Source: Lepidurus packardi (Eukaryota > Arthropoda > Branchiopoda > Notostraca > Triopsidae). From it: DNA of 64,000 nucleotides. The notes beneath the pieces were generated by a model. That model did no database searches. It saw only the letters and a program-made list of their open reading frames with translations, and was not told the origin of the DNA. The DNA lies in assembly GCA_023053545.1 (NCBI GenBank), contig JAKZAN010000005.1, positions 10,168,001 through 10,232,000 of the forward strand, read 5' to 3'. A program made the translations under genes and the position numbers. This document shows, piece after piece, positions 36,174 to 48,059 of the stretch; positions within the stretch are counted from its first letter, which is position 1, and the number at the start of each line of letters is the position of its first letter.

Positions 36174-36542
36174 TTAAGTGGACTTCTTTTTGAATGGCTC
36201 AGCTAAGGGATCGTCCTCTCTGTACACTGGAAACATAAATAGAAAATTAATTGCAGTACATGTTTTGGAGAAAAATTATGAGTTAGCTTAACTTACCAAC
36301 ATACTCCGTTCTCATGATTTGCTCAGGCTTTAAATTCATTCTCATGTTCAGCCCTACGAATCCTATTCCAATGCCAATTACTGCGAGAACGGATGACGCC
36401 ATAACTTCGGGAATTTCTTTCCATCCTCGTTTGAAGAGTTGGACAACTTTTGTACACATATCAACAAACATCAAACATTAAGATTAAGTAAATGTAATTA
36501 GGTATATTTACATTTGCTTCCAGAAGGGGCTGCTGCTGCCAT
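36174..36542 (-). CDS. NDUFA3: Complex I small subunit, NDUFA3-like
   Basis: Exons 36542-36512, 36446-36297 and 36226-36174 give 77 aa. The layout is a short Ala-rich start, then LFKRGWKEIPEV, one hydrophobic helix (VLAVIGIGIGFVGL), and a matrix/IMS tail with TEYVVYREDDP. This layout aligns along its length with the one-helix NDUFA3 (B9) accessory subunit of NADH dehydrogenase. The match is from memory and the protein is short, so another single-pass mitochondrial protein remains possible. The first exon was chosen because its phase-1 donor fits the phase of exon 2 and starts with a good ATG. Confidence 0.62.
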
Positions 36543-37720
36543 TTTTTCACCACTTTTGTTGAATTTTACCTAGTTTCAAGGTTGGCCGCTAAAAGGCGGG
36601 CGGTTCAAAACTAGTTGTACAATACCCGGTCATTAATTAGTTTCTACTACTTTGGTAATGAACTTGATGTATCCTTTCAAGCAATGAGATAGGGAACCAA
36701 GATCATTATTTTATTTAGTTTTTATATACTTTGGTTGATAATATACTTTGGTTATATACTTTGGTTGATAAAAATTTGGTTGATAACGCTTCACAAACTT
36801 GGAAATGTCAGACTATTAATTACGAAAGTAACTTTTTTATTCCTTAGTTAGGACTTTATGCCTTATGGCGAAATGACTGTAAACTTCGGAGCAAGATATA
36901 CAATTTCGTGGAAAATTGGACGCTTTAGAAAAAGTTGTCTATAATTGGTAGTGAATTAAACACTACTCGTTATTAAGTTATACGCTGAACTTTATTAGTG
37001 TTGTGCATTTTACTCCTTAGTACTGTATTTCCATTACAAACTTGGAAAGTTATTGGCAAGCTAACTGCGGAAATTGGGTAAAGGGGAAGAGGGGTGGGAA
37101 AGTTTGGTAGGAGTTTAATTATCGTTTGTATAGTTGACATTAACGTGAGTCATAAATTTGCATGGGGGAGTTTCCTTTTGCTAGCAGAAACAGTGTGCTC
37201 AGTGTACTCTGTAACACTCTTTTCTTTAGTAACGAATGGGGTAACGCTAACATTTTCCTTTGGCGGAATCTATACGCTACGAGTTGCGCGTACAAATGTT
37301 GACCAAGTCCGCTCTATGTACTACCTGTTGGACCCCCGCAAGTTAAATTCAGTAGACTGTCAGCTATCCTATAGAACAGTTGTCACTCTAAACTTGGAAT
37401 TCCCTTTCAACCTTTTCGAACTGCTCGTGGAAAGGGCAAATAAAAAAGTCTTAAGTACTTTGAATACTTCTGTGGGCAAAAGTATTGATTTTTTGCAAAC
37501 TTGGTACTCTTGGGCATCGTGTTGCATTGTCCTGTAGGTAAGTTACGGGGTTTTTTTCAGGTAAGAAACCCGAAGGAAGAAACTTATTTAATTTTGTATT
37601 TGTATTTCAATAGATTGGTTGGGTTCGACCAGAATTATTTAACTTGTGCAAGCAAGCGGTTTGAACAATACGAAGAAACCTTCGAAAGCACAATTGGGAG
37701 TTGAAACCTAACGAAAACAA
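36543..37720. other. Intergenic / RASD leader region
   Basis: Contains a small TATATACTTTGGTTGATA repeat (about 36723-36765). It also has a 147-codon plus-strand ORF (37094-37537) with several hydrophobic stretches and no recognised domain, lying 183 bp upstream of the GTPase start. The ORF may be chance or a long upstream frame in the leader. Confidence 0.35.
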
Positions 37721-40700
37721 ATGGCCTCCAATTCAGAAACGACATGCGATTATACACTGTCAAGTTCGACGAACACATCCAGTGAACCTGCTCTCAATGT
37801 CCCACCCGAAAACTGCTTCCGATTAGTCGTTTTAGGATCAGCGCGGGTTGGAAAATCGTCACTTGTTGCCAGGTAGGGGAGAACTTTCTATTAATTAGCC
37901 ATGCTCAAGATTGGGTTCTTCAAGTTAATCATAAAATCCCTTCAACTCAAGGCATCCTTTTTGGACTGGCTCTATTGAAGTATACAAGAAGAGAAAAACA
38001 GCTTTATTTGTACGTAACTCAAAGGAAAATCAATATCCAATTGGGCTTGGGCAACAAATAAAACCTTCCAAATCTAAACTTGCAAAGGTGGTTGTTAGGG
38101 CTAGACAATATGAAGGTATCCCCTGGAGTGGAACTTTCTATATACAGTGTTATAAGTACAGCTTTTGGTTCATTATAAAGAAAGTATAGAAAATATAGAC
38201 GCTCGGTCTATTTTTTCCCAAATTTTTTAATAAGTCTGTTCTTGGGATTTACTACGTCAGCTGTGAGATAAATTGGGCCAACGTTTGATTAAGCCTCCTG
38301 AAAGCGACGTTTAATCGAGTTTGTCTTAGCTTTATTCACCTAAGAGCTTTTTTCGGAAAATAGAAAAAAAATCACGTTTTAATGCGTTTGGAACCAAAGT
38401 CTCCAGGGAAAATTTTCACGTTTAACTTTCTTTCAGACGCATTGTAATCCGCTTTCCGAAGAAGTATATATATTGTATTTTCTACTTTTCTTTTTTACTG
38501 TCTCCTACGTCGTTATTGCTTGTATGGTTTACGAAAAAGAGCTATTTTTTAATTTGAGGACGTAATTTGATTTATTTTTGGCGTCGTAAAATCCATTTTA
38601 TTCTGTTAACTTGTTTTTCTTCTCGACCTGAAGTCCTTGATTCAGTTGTCGCTATTTTAGAACAGAGAAGTCATTTTGTGAAGTCGTATTAAAATGTCTT
38701 ATTTCTGTAGATTTCTTAGCAACAAATTTAATGACTCGTACACGCCAACCATCGAGAATTTCCATCGTAAAGTCTACCGTATACGTGGCGAAGTGTACCA
38801 GCTCGATATATTGGATACGTCAGGCAACCATCCCTTCCCAGCCATGCGAAGATTATCCTTCATTACGGGTAAGAATTAGTAGGTTTGGTTTTTTGACTCT
38901 TTGAGTGATACCTTAGACATCAAACGCCTTCATGTTACATTAACGAGCTTGGGGTTTGCCTGGTTGAGTTGGTATGATGAGATACTATCCTTGGAGTGTC
39001 ACATTTATTGATTATAATGAGGGCAGGGGCACTTAAAGGATCCCGGTGGTATAATTGAAGACCACCCACCCTCCGTTGAAAGTACTCATCTCTTGCAACC
39101 CTCCTAAGCTCATCATGTTTTCTTCGTTTTTTATTTCTGTTATTTTAGTAATAGTTTCATGTCATTCACCCAATATCAGTTTAGCTAATCCTCAGTCGCC
39201 TTTTCCCCCCTGGAAGTTTCCTTAGTTCTGATCTTGCCACACTTTTAGACGGATACCAAGGGGTTCGAAACTTGACTGTAGCCTCGTACACCCTGCAAAG
39301 TCGGTTACAATTGTATCTCTTTGTAGCACGTGTAACTTCACTTGTGACTGAATAACTTAACAATTATAGATTGTAGCTTTGTAGCACTACAATAACCGTT
39401 GTAACTTTAGTTTTAGCTTTGCAACCGTACTTTATAGCGTTGTAACCGTTGTTTGTAGCTTTATTACCGTACTTTCTAATTTTGTAACCATATTTTGTAG
39501 TTTTGTAACCCAGTAGCCTTCCCTTCGGCCCTTGTTCACTTTACTCCCCACATGCTAAACAGTAACCCAGGAATCTGCAAATTGTAGAGTATTTCCTTGG
39601 GTCAATCGCGAATGGAGTGAATCGCGGTTCATCATCCAAACCATGCCTGTTTCAATGACAATACGCCACAAATTGCAAGTTAAACTTGCGCTAATTTCAA
39701 ACGTACTTATAATTACAAGATATTCCTATTTTAAGATGTTCCTATACAAACATTAGCCATATGCATACGACAATGCATTTTACATTAGTGGAACTCAGGA
39801 GACTTCAACACTCGTTAAGTTTGCACATATAAGGAATCACGTTGTTTTCCCATCATTACAAAGTTTCAGGAAAGATTAAAAACAATTCACAAAAAAAAAA
39901 CAAGATAAAAAGTCGGCACACTTGTGCGTCTGTCTGTTCGGTTGTATCTACACTACCACGTAGAGACGTAGAGTCGGGTCATTGTTCCTGTCGATATCAC
40001 GCTGGAAGTCAGTTAGTCAGAAACAAACGTTCGAAGTCGGAAACATTAGAGTAGGAAGCGGGAAACGTATTGAAGTCGTACAAAGTCAACTAAGGCAAAA
40101 GGCAAACCTCGAGGCAAACGTACAAAGGCAAACCTCGGGCATACTGAAATTTGGAAAATATGAGTGTCAAATTATGGGGAATTTGCTACTGATTTAAGGA
40201 ATTGGTTACTGTGTTTTGTGAAAGGTTGCCAAAATTTAGAATGCCTTGCCAATAACTGGGGGATGCTTTCCGACTTCGGGAAACACCCACCGGTTTTAAG
40301 TGAAGAATGCCCATCATTTAGAAGGAACAAAACATCTTTTGATAGAGGTACAGCTTTTTTAGTGCCAACTACCGATTTTAGATAGAAAAAATTAACCTAC
40401 TTTAGGGACCCATTTTTCTAGTGTGTACTTGCAATTATGCTTCACAGATTTTATTTTTAACAGGTATCGAAATCTACAACATATATTGTTGTTATGTAAG
40501 CGAGATTCTAATTTTATAATATAGCTATTTATAATATGTGAAGCTTTGAAACTTTATATTTTGTAACCGTGGTTTGTAACATTGTAGCCTATTTGTAGCC
40601 CTTGTAGCTCTGCAATTTGTCAGGGTTACAAAATTTTTTGTAGCATTCGTACACCTGGAAACTGAGTTTCGAACCCCTTGACGGATACTGTACGAAAACT

Positions 40701-42467
40701 AGTAAATGTCTCAATTATTAGGTTTCGTACATAGAATTTTTCTTTTCCTTTTTAGCGCATATTGTGTAACGTGACAGTTAATAAAGGTAGAACGATAGTT
40801 GTGGCGCTCCTTTTTCGGTAAACTTGTCAGCTTTAATTTCCGGTTCGCAATTGTGTTCAGCTTCAGCAGTCGACGGTTTGAACATCTTCCGCTTAGGGGG
40901 TTATAGTGTAGAACACCGTTGGGTAAAGCAGTTAACAATACGATGCTTTGTATTGAGGTAAAAGCGTATCTTGCGAAGATGTATAATGCATGCAGATTTC
41001 TTACCATAATTCAGAGCTGGCCGCAGGCGTTGAAGACACTTCCTTTGCCGATAGGCATCTGCTAGTATATTTGGTTTTTATTTTTAGCGTAGCTTGTATT
41101 GTGTTTTACTTTTAATGTATTTGCATCAGGATTTTCTAGTTTATTTCCCACAATTTATCTCTGGGCATTTTCAAATATGTAAGTTCTCGTGATTAAATTC
41201 ATGATAGTGGAAATTTTTAATTTGAAAAGGGCACACATGTGTTATAAATCACGAAAACGATTTAGCGAAATTATTAGTCTGTATTATAAAATCATTAAGG
41301 GGTGGAAGAGTACTTTAACGTTCCTATATGACTACGTCTGTCCACTGTAAGCACTACCAATTGGACCCACTAGCTTCGCTGACTTTGCCCGCCCTTGCTG
41401 TCTCTGCTGACGACTACCAACGACGACGTCTTCTCCTCAACCGTTACTGACCCTCCATCTTACAGTTCAACTTTCTGCCTGTCTTTCTAAAAGCACGACA
41501 TAGCAAAACATGCTCCAGGTCATGGGACCTAACACTGGTCTTTTTGTAATAACGGAGATATAGCACTTAACAAGTTACCACTCTCATCTCTGATTTACAT
41601 TGATTTTTCTCCTTTTAGGTGACCTCTTCTTGCTCGTGTACAGCGTTGACTCTCGTGAATCTTTTGAAGAAGTAATGCGTTTACGAGAGCAAATCCTGGA
41701 AACGAAATTGCATTCTGGCACATCCGCAGCAGGAGGGGTGATGAAGTCCAAGAAAAGTAGCTCCGGATTATTTAGCCCGAGTGAATCCACGGTGAGTTTA
41801 GAATCAGCCATGGCACGTACCAATAGCAAAAAACGCCGGACTAATACTCAGCAGTCTCAGCCTACTGTTGCTATGGCTATCGCTGGAAATAAATGTGACA
41901 AGGAAATGAGGTACGTGGCTTTGGACTAAGCGGATCCTTCGGTTCGTCTGGGTATAGAGATTTTTTCGTATTCTTTTCTTTGGTGTTAGAACGGTATCAA
42001 TAGAAGAAGTCATGGCGTACTGTTCATCCATGGCTGGCTGCTGTTACATGGACACTTCAGCCAAGAAGAATTTGCACGTAGATGACTTATTTCGTCAGTT
42101 TTTCCAATTAGCCATGCTGCCACCCGAAATGGCACCCAATTTACATAAGAGATTGCTGCCAGGTCAGGTAAGCTCTCTATTTTGTTGCTCAGTTTACGTG
42201 CGTTGTATGGCAGCTGATTTTATTGGGTCTCTCATGCTTTTATAGGCAATTCTCTCACCACTACCACCATTAGGCGACGTGCCTACCAAAAGCTCCCGTC
42301 GTTTTAAAGGATTACCGGAATTAAGCATGCGACGGCGGTTAAGCGACGCATATGGCGTAGTATCTCTGAATGCCAGGAGACCTTCTTTGAGAACGGACTT
42401 AATTATAATGAAAAACAAGACCAACTCGCGACAAGAGAAAAGCGAGAAGAATTGCGTTTTGCAGTAA
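37721..42467 (+). CDS. RASD1: Rhes/Dexras-type small GTPase
   Basis: Exons 37721-37872, 38711-38868, 41619-41910, 41990-42167 and 42246-42467 give 333 aa. All five G boxes are visible: GSARVGKSS, TPTIE in the effector loop, DTSGN in place of the Ras DTAGQ, GNKCD, and TSAK. DTSGN and the long C-terminal extension are typical of RASD1/RASD2 (Dexras1, Rhes). The extension runs about 80 residues past the G domain and ends in a CAAX box, CVLQ. A Ser/Lys-rich insert of about 50 residues separates LREQILETK from the GNKCD strand. Intron 2 (2.75 kb) carries a complete hAT-like element. RASD proteins modulate G-protein and nitric-oxide signalling; function here is by family. Confidence 0.9.
39257..40680. 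mobile_element. hAT-like non-autonomous transposon, 1424 bp
   Basis: The ends are the inverted repeat CAAGGGGTTCGAAACT (39257-39272 and 40665-40680). They are flanked by a perfect 8-bp duplication, ACGGATAC (39249-39256 and 40681-40688). Both subterminal regions contain many loose TTTGTAACCGT / TTTGTAGC words (39290-39520, 40550-40640). No transposase frame is present. It lies in the GTPase intron, and the intact target duplication argues for fairly recent insertion. Confidence 0.88.
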
Positions 42468-43424
42468 GAGATTTGGGAAGGGGGCGGTGGGCTCATTTTT
42501 CCCACTTGGCTTACCTAATACAATTTTACTGTTCACCTGACGCGCATGGCGAAGATAGTATGCAAAGATTCAGTATGCAAAGTAGTAGTATGCAAGTATT
42601 AGGACGCAAAGATTCAGCTTCCAAACTCAATTAGGTAAATCTCACGGTTGAGCTAAAAGGAAGACGTTCTTATTGCATGGAAATCTAATAGCATCTTGTG
42701 AAACGAAATTAGTCGTCTTTTGCATTTGTAGCTGTTAAAGGTTTGAAATGTAATAAAAAAAACATTTCCGTTAGGGAAAGCAGAATCGTAAATCTTATGC
42801 AGATATTTTCTGTTTTTAAAACACATTCTCAGTATCCTTAGAAAAACTCGAATCCATAAAGATTACTCACACCTTTGACGAAAGTTCTCGCAATTGGGAA
42901 ATGCAAGTAGTCATTCCCATGGTAGGTTTCCCGCACTGAAAGCAACACAACTGTAGGCTTTTATTTGCATAGAGAACGATTTTCCAGCCTTTGGAGAAGT
43001 CAGGCGAATAGTTGGCCTAAATGATCAAGGAAGAGAATCAGTTATATCGTTCAGGCGGAAGGGCCGTTTTCGGTTGCCCTCAAGACAAAGCCTCAACCCT
43101 TATTTCCCAATGTAAAGTATTACTTTTATGATTCTCCCTTTCTTTTAAGTACTATGTTTATACATCCTTCCTATTTCATACATTCTTTTTTTAAAATTTT
43201 TTTCGTTTTTCGAATTAATTGTATTCGAATACCCGAATCGGAACCTCGAATAGCCTAGTTCGCGGTTCATATCTAACGTTAGTGGTTCCCAGTTTGAAAA
43301 CTAGGAAGAGTTCTCTGCTTTCGCCTGACTTCCCGGCCGAAACCGACGCCAAACAAAGGCCGGACTGGAAACGTTTCAAAATCCGTTGTTTTTCTTGCAG
43401 ATTAGTGAACTAAATCTTTAAAAC
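42468..43424. other. Spacer between RASD and ALYREF
   Basis: 3' UTR of the GTPase gene with AATAAA-like words near 42750, then the ALYREF leader. A CAG acceptor-like site just before 43401 suggests a 5' UTR intron. No other gene seen. Confidence 0.4.
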
Positions 43425-44379
43425 ATGGCAGAGAAAATGGATATGAGTTTGGACGAAATTATCAAGACAAACAAAGGTGGTTTCCGTGGCCGTGGAAGAG
43501 GCAGAGGCCGTGGTGGTGCTCGCGGCTTGGGGCAGCAAAGAGGAGCAGGAGGTCAACGCAATAATGGCGGGCCATTGCGAGGCGTCAGGAAACAACAACC
43601 ACAACACAACTCCGACAACCGAGTAAATACCCGCTTTTTAATTGTACGCTTAAAACACGCTTTAGACGTTAATTTGTATATTTGATTAGGGAAACGTTGA
43701 AGGCAGATGGAATCACGACATGTTTGAAGGGGGCAAAGGAGGACCCAAGTCTACAGGAGGCAACAAGATCACTATTTCCAACTTGGAATTTGGCGTTTCC
43801 GACACAGACATCAGAGTAAGCTTGTGTTCGTATCTTTCATGTTAGAGCTTTTATTTTAATTTTAAATTCAAAAGGAACTGTTTGGCGAATTTGGACCTTT
43901 GAAGACAGCCTGCGTTCATTATGACAGATCTGGACGTTCACGAGGCACTGCTGAAGTGGTTTTTGAGCGCAAAAGTGATGCCCTTCGTGCTGTAAAAGAG
44001 TACAATGGAGTTCCATTAGATGGTAATCTATCTAACCCACTTTTTCATCGTTTTTAAAAAGTGTACGTTTGCTTAGGACGTCCCATGAACATTATGATGG
44101 CCACTAATGACATTGGTGCATTAACTGGCCGTGTAGGCACCAGTCCGCGTGGGCGCGGTGGCATGAAGCGACTGGGAGCTGTTGTGGGTGGCAGAGGAGG
44201 TAACTTGATTAGTTTTTCGTACTTTCCTTTTTATTATTCAAGTTCCGTTTCGCGAAGGTGCACGTGGAACCGGAGCTGCACGTGGAGGCGGAGGACGGGG
44301 AGGCGGTAATAAAGGCAAAGCTCCTACTGCTGAAGAACTCGATGCTGAATTAGAAAGCTATAGGACTCAGTTAAAGTAA
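43425..44379 (+). CDS. ALYREF: mRNA export adaptor Aly/REF
   Basis: Exons 43425-43622, 43690-43815, 43875-44022, 44077-44199 and 44258-44379 give 238 aa. It starts with the UAP56-binding motif ([13 protein letters not shown]), then an RGG-rich arm. The RRM (about 88-165) has [11 protein letters not shown] as RNP2 and RGTAEVVFE as RNP1. A second RG-rich arm and a C-terminal UAP56-binding motif ([15 protein letters not shown]) finish the protein. This is the complete TREX-complex adaptor layout: it binds spliced mRNA and hands it to NXF1 at the nuclear pore. Codons match the neighbouring host genes. Confidence 0.96.
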
Positions 44380-44680
44380 AAATTAAACGATTGATTCAAG
44401 TTGAAGGCTGCAGAACTTCACAGCAACAGCAAATTTTCGTTACTTCCCTTCTGACGTATGTCGGTATGATGAAAGGTTACAGCGTCATCTTAAGGCGGAC
44501 GAGAAGAGTTCAGAGTATCATTTGACATTTTCATTTGTATTGTATTCAAGAGTTAGAATGATGTTTTTTTAATACACATTCACCGTCTTGACTTGAAGGA
44601 TTTTAACAATGCACACGTTTTCTTGATCGGTATGAGTAGTTTGACGTGGGCGGAAATATAAATTTAGTTAAAGTACATCT

Positions 44681-45044
44681 TTACGAAAAATCCAATAGCT
44701 AAAATGAAAGTTGGTCACCTATTGAATTCCTTATTAACTAACTTACTAACTGAGGCAGGATTTTTTCCACATGTTCCAGAGTCAGAGACTCTGATCCTTC
44801 GAGTGATGCTTGGTTTTTAGCACGCCCTAGAAGTTCATTAATAAATGCCGTGCTCATTTCTGTCATTAATTTAGAAGCTTCTTTGGAAATTCGGGTTTTT
44901 GGCGTTCCAGTGAAAAATATTTTTAAAATTTCTTCTATTGTTCCCTGGAAATTAAAAAAAACTGTTAATTAAAATGATATAAATGGTAAAGTAACTATAT
45001 CTTTGTACTTCTCTTAAGTGTGATTTTGCCTCAGGTTCTGCCAT
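44681..45044 (-). CDS. CENPX: Centromere protein X / MHF2
   Basis: Exons 45044-45009, 44944-44747 and an 18-nt last exon 44698-44681 give 83 aa, the usual length of this family. The histone-fold core reads LKIFFTGTPKTRISKEASKL, then MTEMSTAFINELLGRA, then VEKILPQLLLDF. The terminal LLDF is encoded only by the tiny last exon; reading through would end after PQLVS. CENP-X pairs with CENP-S (MHF1) in the CENP-T-W-S-X kinetochore tetramer and the FANCM-MHF branch-point complex. It converges on ALYREF and lies 254 bp from the divergent UBE2S. Confidence 0.9.
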
Positions 45045-45298
45045 ATTTGATACTGTTTTAATAAGATATGTTTAAGGATAGATCTTTACTCTATGGTTTA
45101 AAGCTTTTGCGGCTTTGTCATGAATTCTCCTCTAGTTTCCTGTTTGTCGATAGATGGCGAAAGCCTACGGTTCCATTTTGAAATTTGACAACTATTTTTG
45201 CGACAACGGTTTTCATACTGGAGTGGAGCTGACGCGGAGACGTTAAACGTCCTTTTATTGTGTAAATTTGTGTGTAGACTTTGCCTTAATTTGTTAAA
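45045..45298. promoter_or_regulatory. Shared divergent promoter region, CENPX/UBE2S
   Basis: The two start codons lie head to head with 254 bp between them, so both 5' UTRs and promoters must be here. I see no TATA box. The assignment follows from geometry alone. Confidence 0.55.
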
Positions 45299-46303
45299 AT
45301 GGCTTCTGTAAGTATTTCCGGTCATTACTTGTCTTCTTGGTGACAAATTTCTGACTTTAAGCCATTTTCTTGCTTTAAATGTTGCTCTGTAAGAGTTGAG
45401 ACATGCCCAGATTTTAGCAAGGAAAAGTATGAAATCCTAGCTGACTTTTTTATATCATTTTAGATGTCTAACGTCGAAAATTTGTCTCCACAAACCATCC
45501 GTCAAGTTTCCAAAGAACTCCAGGAAATGATAACCAATCCCCTAGAAGGAATTAAAATCAGGCTAAATGAAGAAGATATTACCGATATTCAAGCTGTGAT
45601 TGACGGTCCAGGTAAGTGCTTGTTTTTCTCTCAATTTCTCTAAGAACCTATTATAACGAATTGTGAACTTATTAGCTGGTACACCTTACGCAATGGGCCA
45701 TTTTCGAGTGAAATTAGTGCTGGGTAAAGATTTCCCAGCTGGGCCTCCCAAAGGGTACTTCCTGACCAAGATATTCCACCCTAATGTCAGCAATCATGGT
45801 GAAATTTGTGTAAATACCTTAAAGAGGGATTGGAAGCCTGATCTAGGCCTTAAGCACATTCTACTTGTAAGTTTCTAAATTTGTAGTTCATAACTTTCGT
45901 TCTCTTTCTAATCCGATCATTAATTTTCAGACTGTGAAATGCCTTTTAATTGTACCTAACCCTGAATCCGCCCTAAACGAAGAAGCTGGCAAACTTTTGC
46001 TGGAGCAATACGACGACTATTTCCAAAGGGCCAAGATGATGACAGAAATCCATGCCAAGGTAAAGTTCAAGCTTCTCAGCTTTCTCAAATTTCTTACTTA
46101 CAAACTTTTTCTTAACCTTTGCTCCGTAATTGCAGCCTGTAAGAGGGAACAAGAATGATCTTCCTGACACAAATGAACTTTTTAATGGAGACGGAGAAGG
46201 TCCTACAGCCCACAAGAAAGCAGCAACGGATCGTAATGTTTTAGGTGACAAGAAGAAAGTGATGATGGCCAAGGACAAGAAACGTACTCTTAAGCGATTA
46301 TGA
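45299..46303 (+). CDS. UBE2S: Ubiquitin-conjugating enzyme E2 S
   Basis: Exons 45299-45307 (three codons), 45464-45611, 45676-45866, 45931-46059 and 46136-46303 give 214 aa. The UBC fold shows [19 protein letters not shown] and the catalytic Cys in [12 protein letters not shown], then [17 protein letters not shown] flexible linker leads to the Lys-rich tail ending KKRTLKRL, the LRRL-like peptide by which UBE2S docks on APC/C. The enzyme elongates Lys11-linked chains on mitotic substrates. Length and order match the family throughout. A second in-frame ATG starts exon 2, so the first three codons are optional. Confidence 0.96.
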
Positions 46304-46901
46304 TTCTACTGTGTAGGTTCCTTTATTTAAATTTCCTTTATTTACACTGGTTACATGAATATGGGTTCGTTATTTATGAAAAGAATGCATGGGAATTTGC
46401 AAGGAGGAAATGAAAGAGCAGTCTTGGTATATTTTATATATCATGTTTATATGTTCATTTCAAAGTTAAGAATAACATTATATTTCCTCCTTTTATGATT
46501 CCGCCGATAACTCGTGCAAACAAGAACAACAAAGCGCAATCTTCGGTCTTCTGCAATTATGTCATTCTGGTCCTAATAATTTTCACCTGTTTTGTACGAA
46601 TCTTGGCTTGGCACACAATATATGTCCACTTTAATTAAATGGGGGGTTTCTTTCAGTCTTGTTGGGGTCTGAATACGCTAAGCGCGAAAAGGCTTAAAGT
46701 AAAAAAGGCTTTTAGAAAAGGAGAAAGCTTAATTAAAGGGAATTAATTAATTATAGGGAATTTCAACGAAAGTTGAGACTTTGATACTGAAATTTCTCTG
46801 ACAACGAGGTTTCCTAGCGATGATCTTTCTCCATGTCGAGAAGAGTGTCTCCAAGTTGTAAGCGCCATTCTGTGCCAAGTATCCCATAAGAAAAGACTGA
46901 A
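46304..46901. other. Spacer after UBE2S
   Basis: AT-rich 3' UTR and promoter of the next gene. No additional feature recognised. Confidence 0.4.
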
Positions 46902-47753
46902 ATGTTTGTAGCAGTGTTCCTCGTTAGTGCACTCATTACTGCGAGCACTTTACCCACTCTTGCAGACCGTTATTACTCTTGGCCCCACAACAACAGATAT
47001 CTTGATTTGAACGTGAAACATTTTTCTTCGCGGCAACCTAGAAGCGTTACTCTCGTGGACAACTCATACGAACCGTCGCCGAAATTGAATCCAGCCCTAC
47101 AGCAACAGTACGAGACGAAATCACTGGATCAAAGTGCTACAGAAGCCAAAGCTACTCACTTTGTTCTGCGTCCACTACCGCCCCTTACTCCAAAGTGGGA
47201 AACCCAAGCAGTTTTGGTATCGTTTGTTGGGGGAATACTACGTACCTTGAACGACAATCCGGATTTACTCAACCAGATGCGTCCGTATTTCAATATAGCT
47301 GTTTCCGTGCTCAGGTACGCGCCATGGATCCTTATGGCCCAGTTCATATTGTTGCCAGCTCTGGGCCTGGCTGCTGCCATGGCCGTGGCCACGCCTCCGG
47401 GACGACGCAAGCGGTCAGCGGATTGGCCAGGTCAAGAAACGCTCGAGTTTCCTTTTCAGTTAGACGGAAAGAACTGGATGGAGCAGCTGAAGCAAGTTGT
47501 TGAACAGCGCGAAAGCCAAGCCAGATCTGCTCTGAAGGAGGGCAAGGAAACCGAAGAATACCCGACGAAATTCAACTGCTGTTTGCAGCCCAATTATCGG
47601 AATCTGGTCCAGCGAACAGGCAACAAAGGAGTCGTTCATTGCGTCCCAGAGGGCAAGAAATTGGATTGCTTAAATAAACTGGTATATCTCATTGACGTCG
47701 GTGGGCAGATCATTAAGCCCGTGAAGCTTAAGGATCCATTGTTCTGGTATTGA
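46902..47753 (+). CDS. Unrecognised secreted or membrane protein with a furin-type site
   Basis: Single-exon ORF of 283 aa with a real ATG, a signal peptide (hydrophobic residues 3-20, likely cut near TLADR) and an AATAAA signal at 47867. Residues about 140-165 form a second hydrophobic segment (WILMAQFILLPALGLAAAMA). A dibasic RRKRS site follows (about 167-171), a plausible furin cleavage point. The C-terminal part has Cys in FNCCLQ, VHCVP and LDCLNK, suggesting a small disulfide-bonded domain after processing. I do not recognise the family. Position right after UBE2S gives no functional hint. Confidence 0.7.
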   Translation: MFVAVFLVSALITASTLPTLADRYYSWPHNNRYLDLNVKHFSSRQPRSVTLVDNSYEPSPKLNPALQQQYETKSLDQSATEAKATHFVLRPLPPLTPKWETQAVLVSFVGGILRTLNDNPDLLNQMRPYFNIAVSVLRYAPWILMAQFILLPALGLAAAMAVATPPGRRKRSADWPGQETLEFPFQLDGKNWMEQLKQVVEQRESQARSALKEGKETEEYPTKFNCCLQPNYRNLVQRTGNKGVVHCVPEGKKLDCLNKLVYLIDVGGQIIKPVKLKDPLFWY

Positions 47754-48059
47754 GTTCGGGTGTACATCTTGGAGATTTTTATTTATTATAGTATGTTGTA
47801 TTTATTATGACGGATTGAGCAATCGTGCTGATTGTAAACTTCATTCAGAGCAATCGAATAAATGACCTTATTCAGTAAATTTTTAACTGCACTTTTAACT
47901 TTTTGCACTTTTTTAATCATATTTCTAATTTCTAATTTTTTTAATAAAGGTGAAAATTTGGGAAATTTTTGCGAATTTCTCTAAAAAGAAAAGGGGTGTG
48001 TCTTAAAGAAAAAGGGCGAATCCTATTGGTGGATTGGACCAAAAAGGGGGCGTGGCTCC
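47754..48059. other. 3' UTR and spacer
   Basis: Polyadenylation region of the secreted-protein gene followed by short AT-rich DNA. Nothing else seen. Confidence 0.4.

Noticed and set aside
39842-40385. Short ORFs inside the 1.4-kb hAT-like element
   Set aside because: None resembles a transposase or any protein; they are chance frames in non-autonomous transposon DNA.
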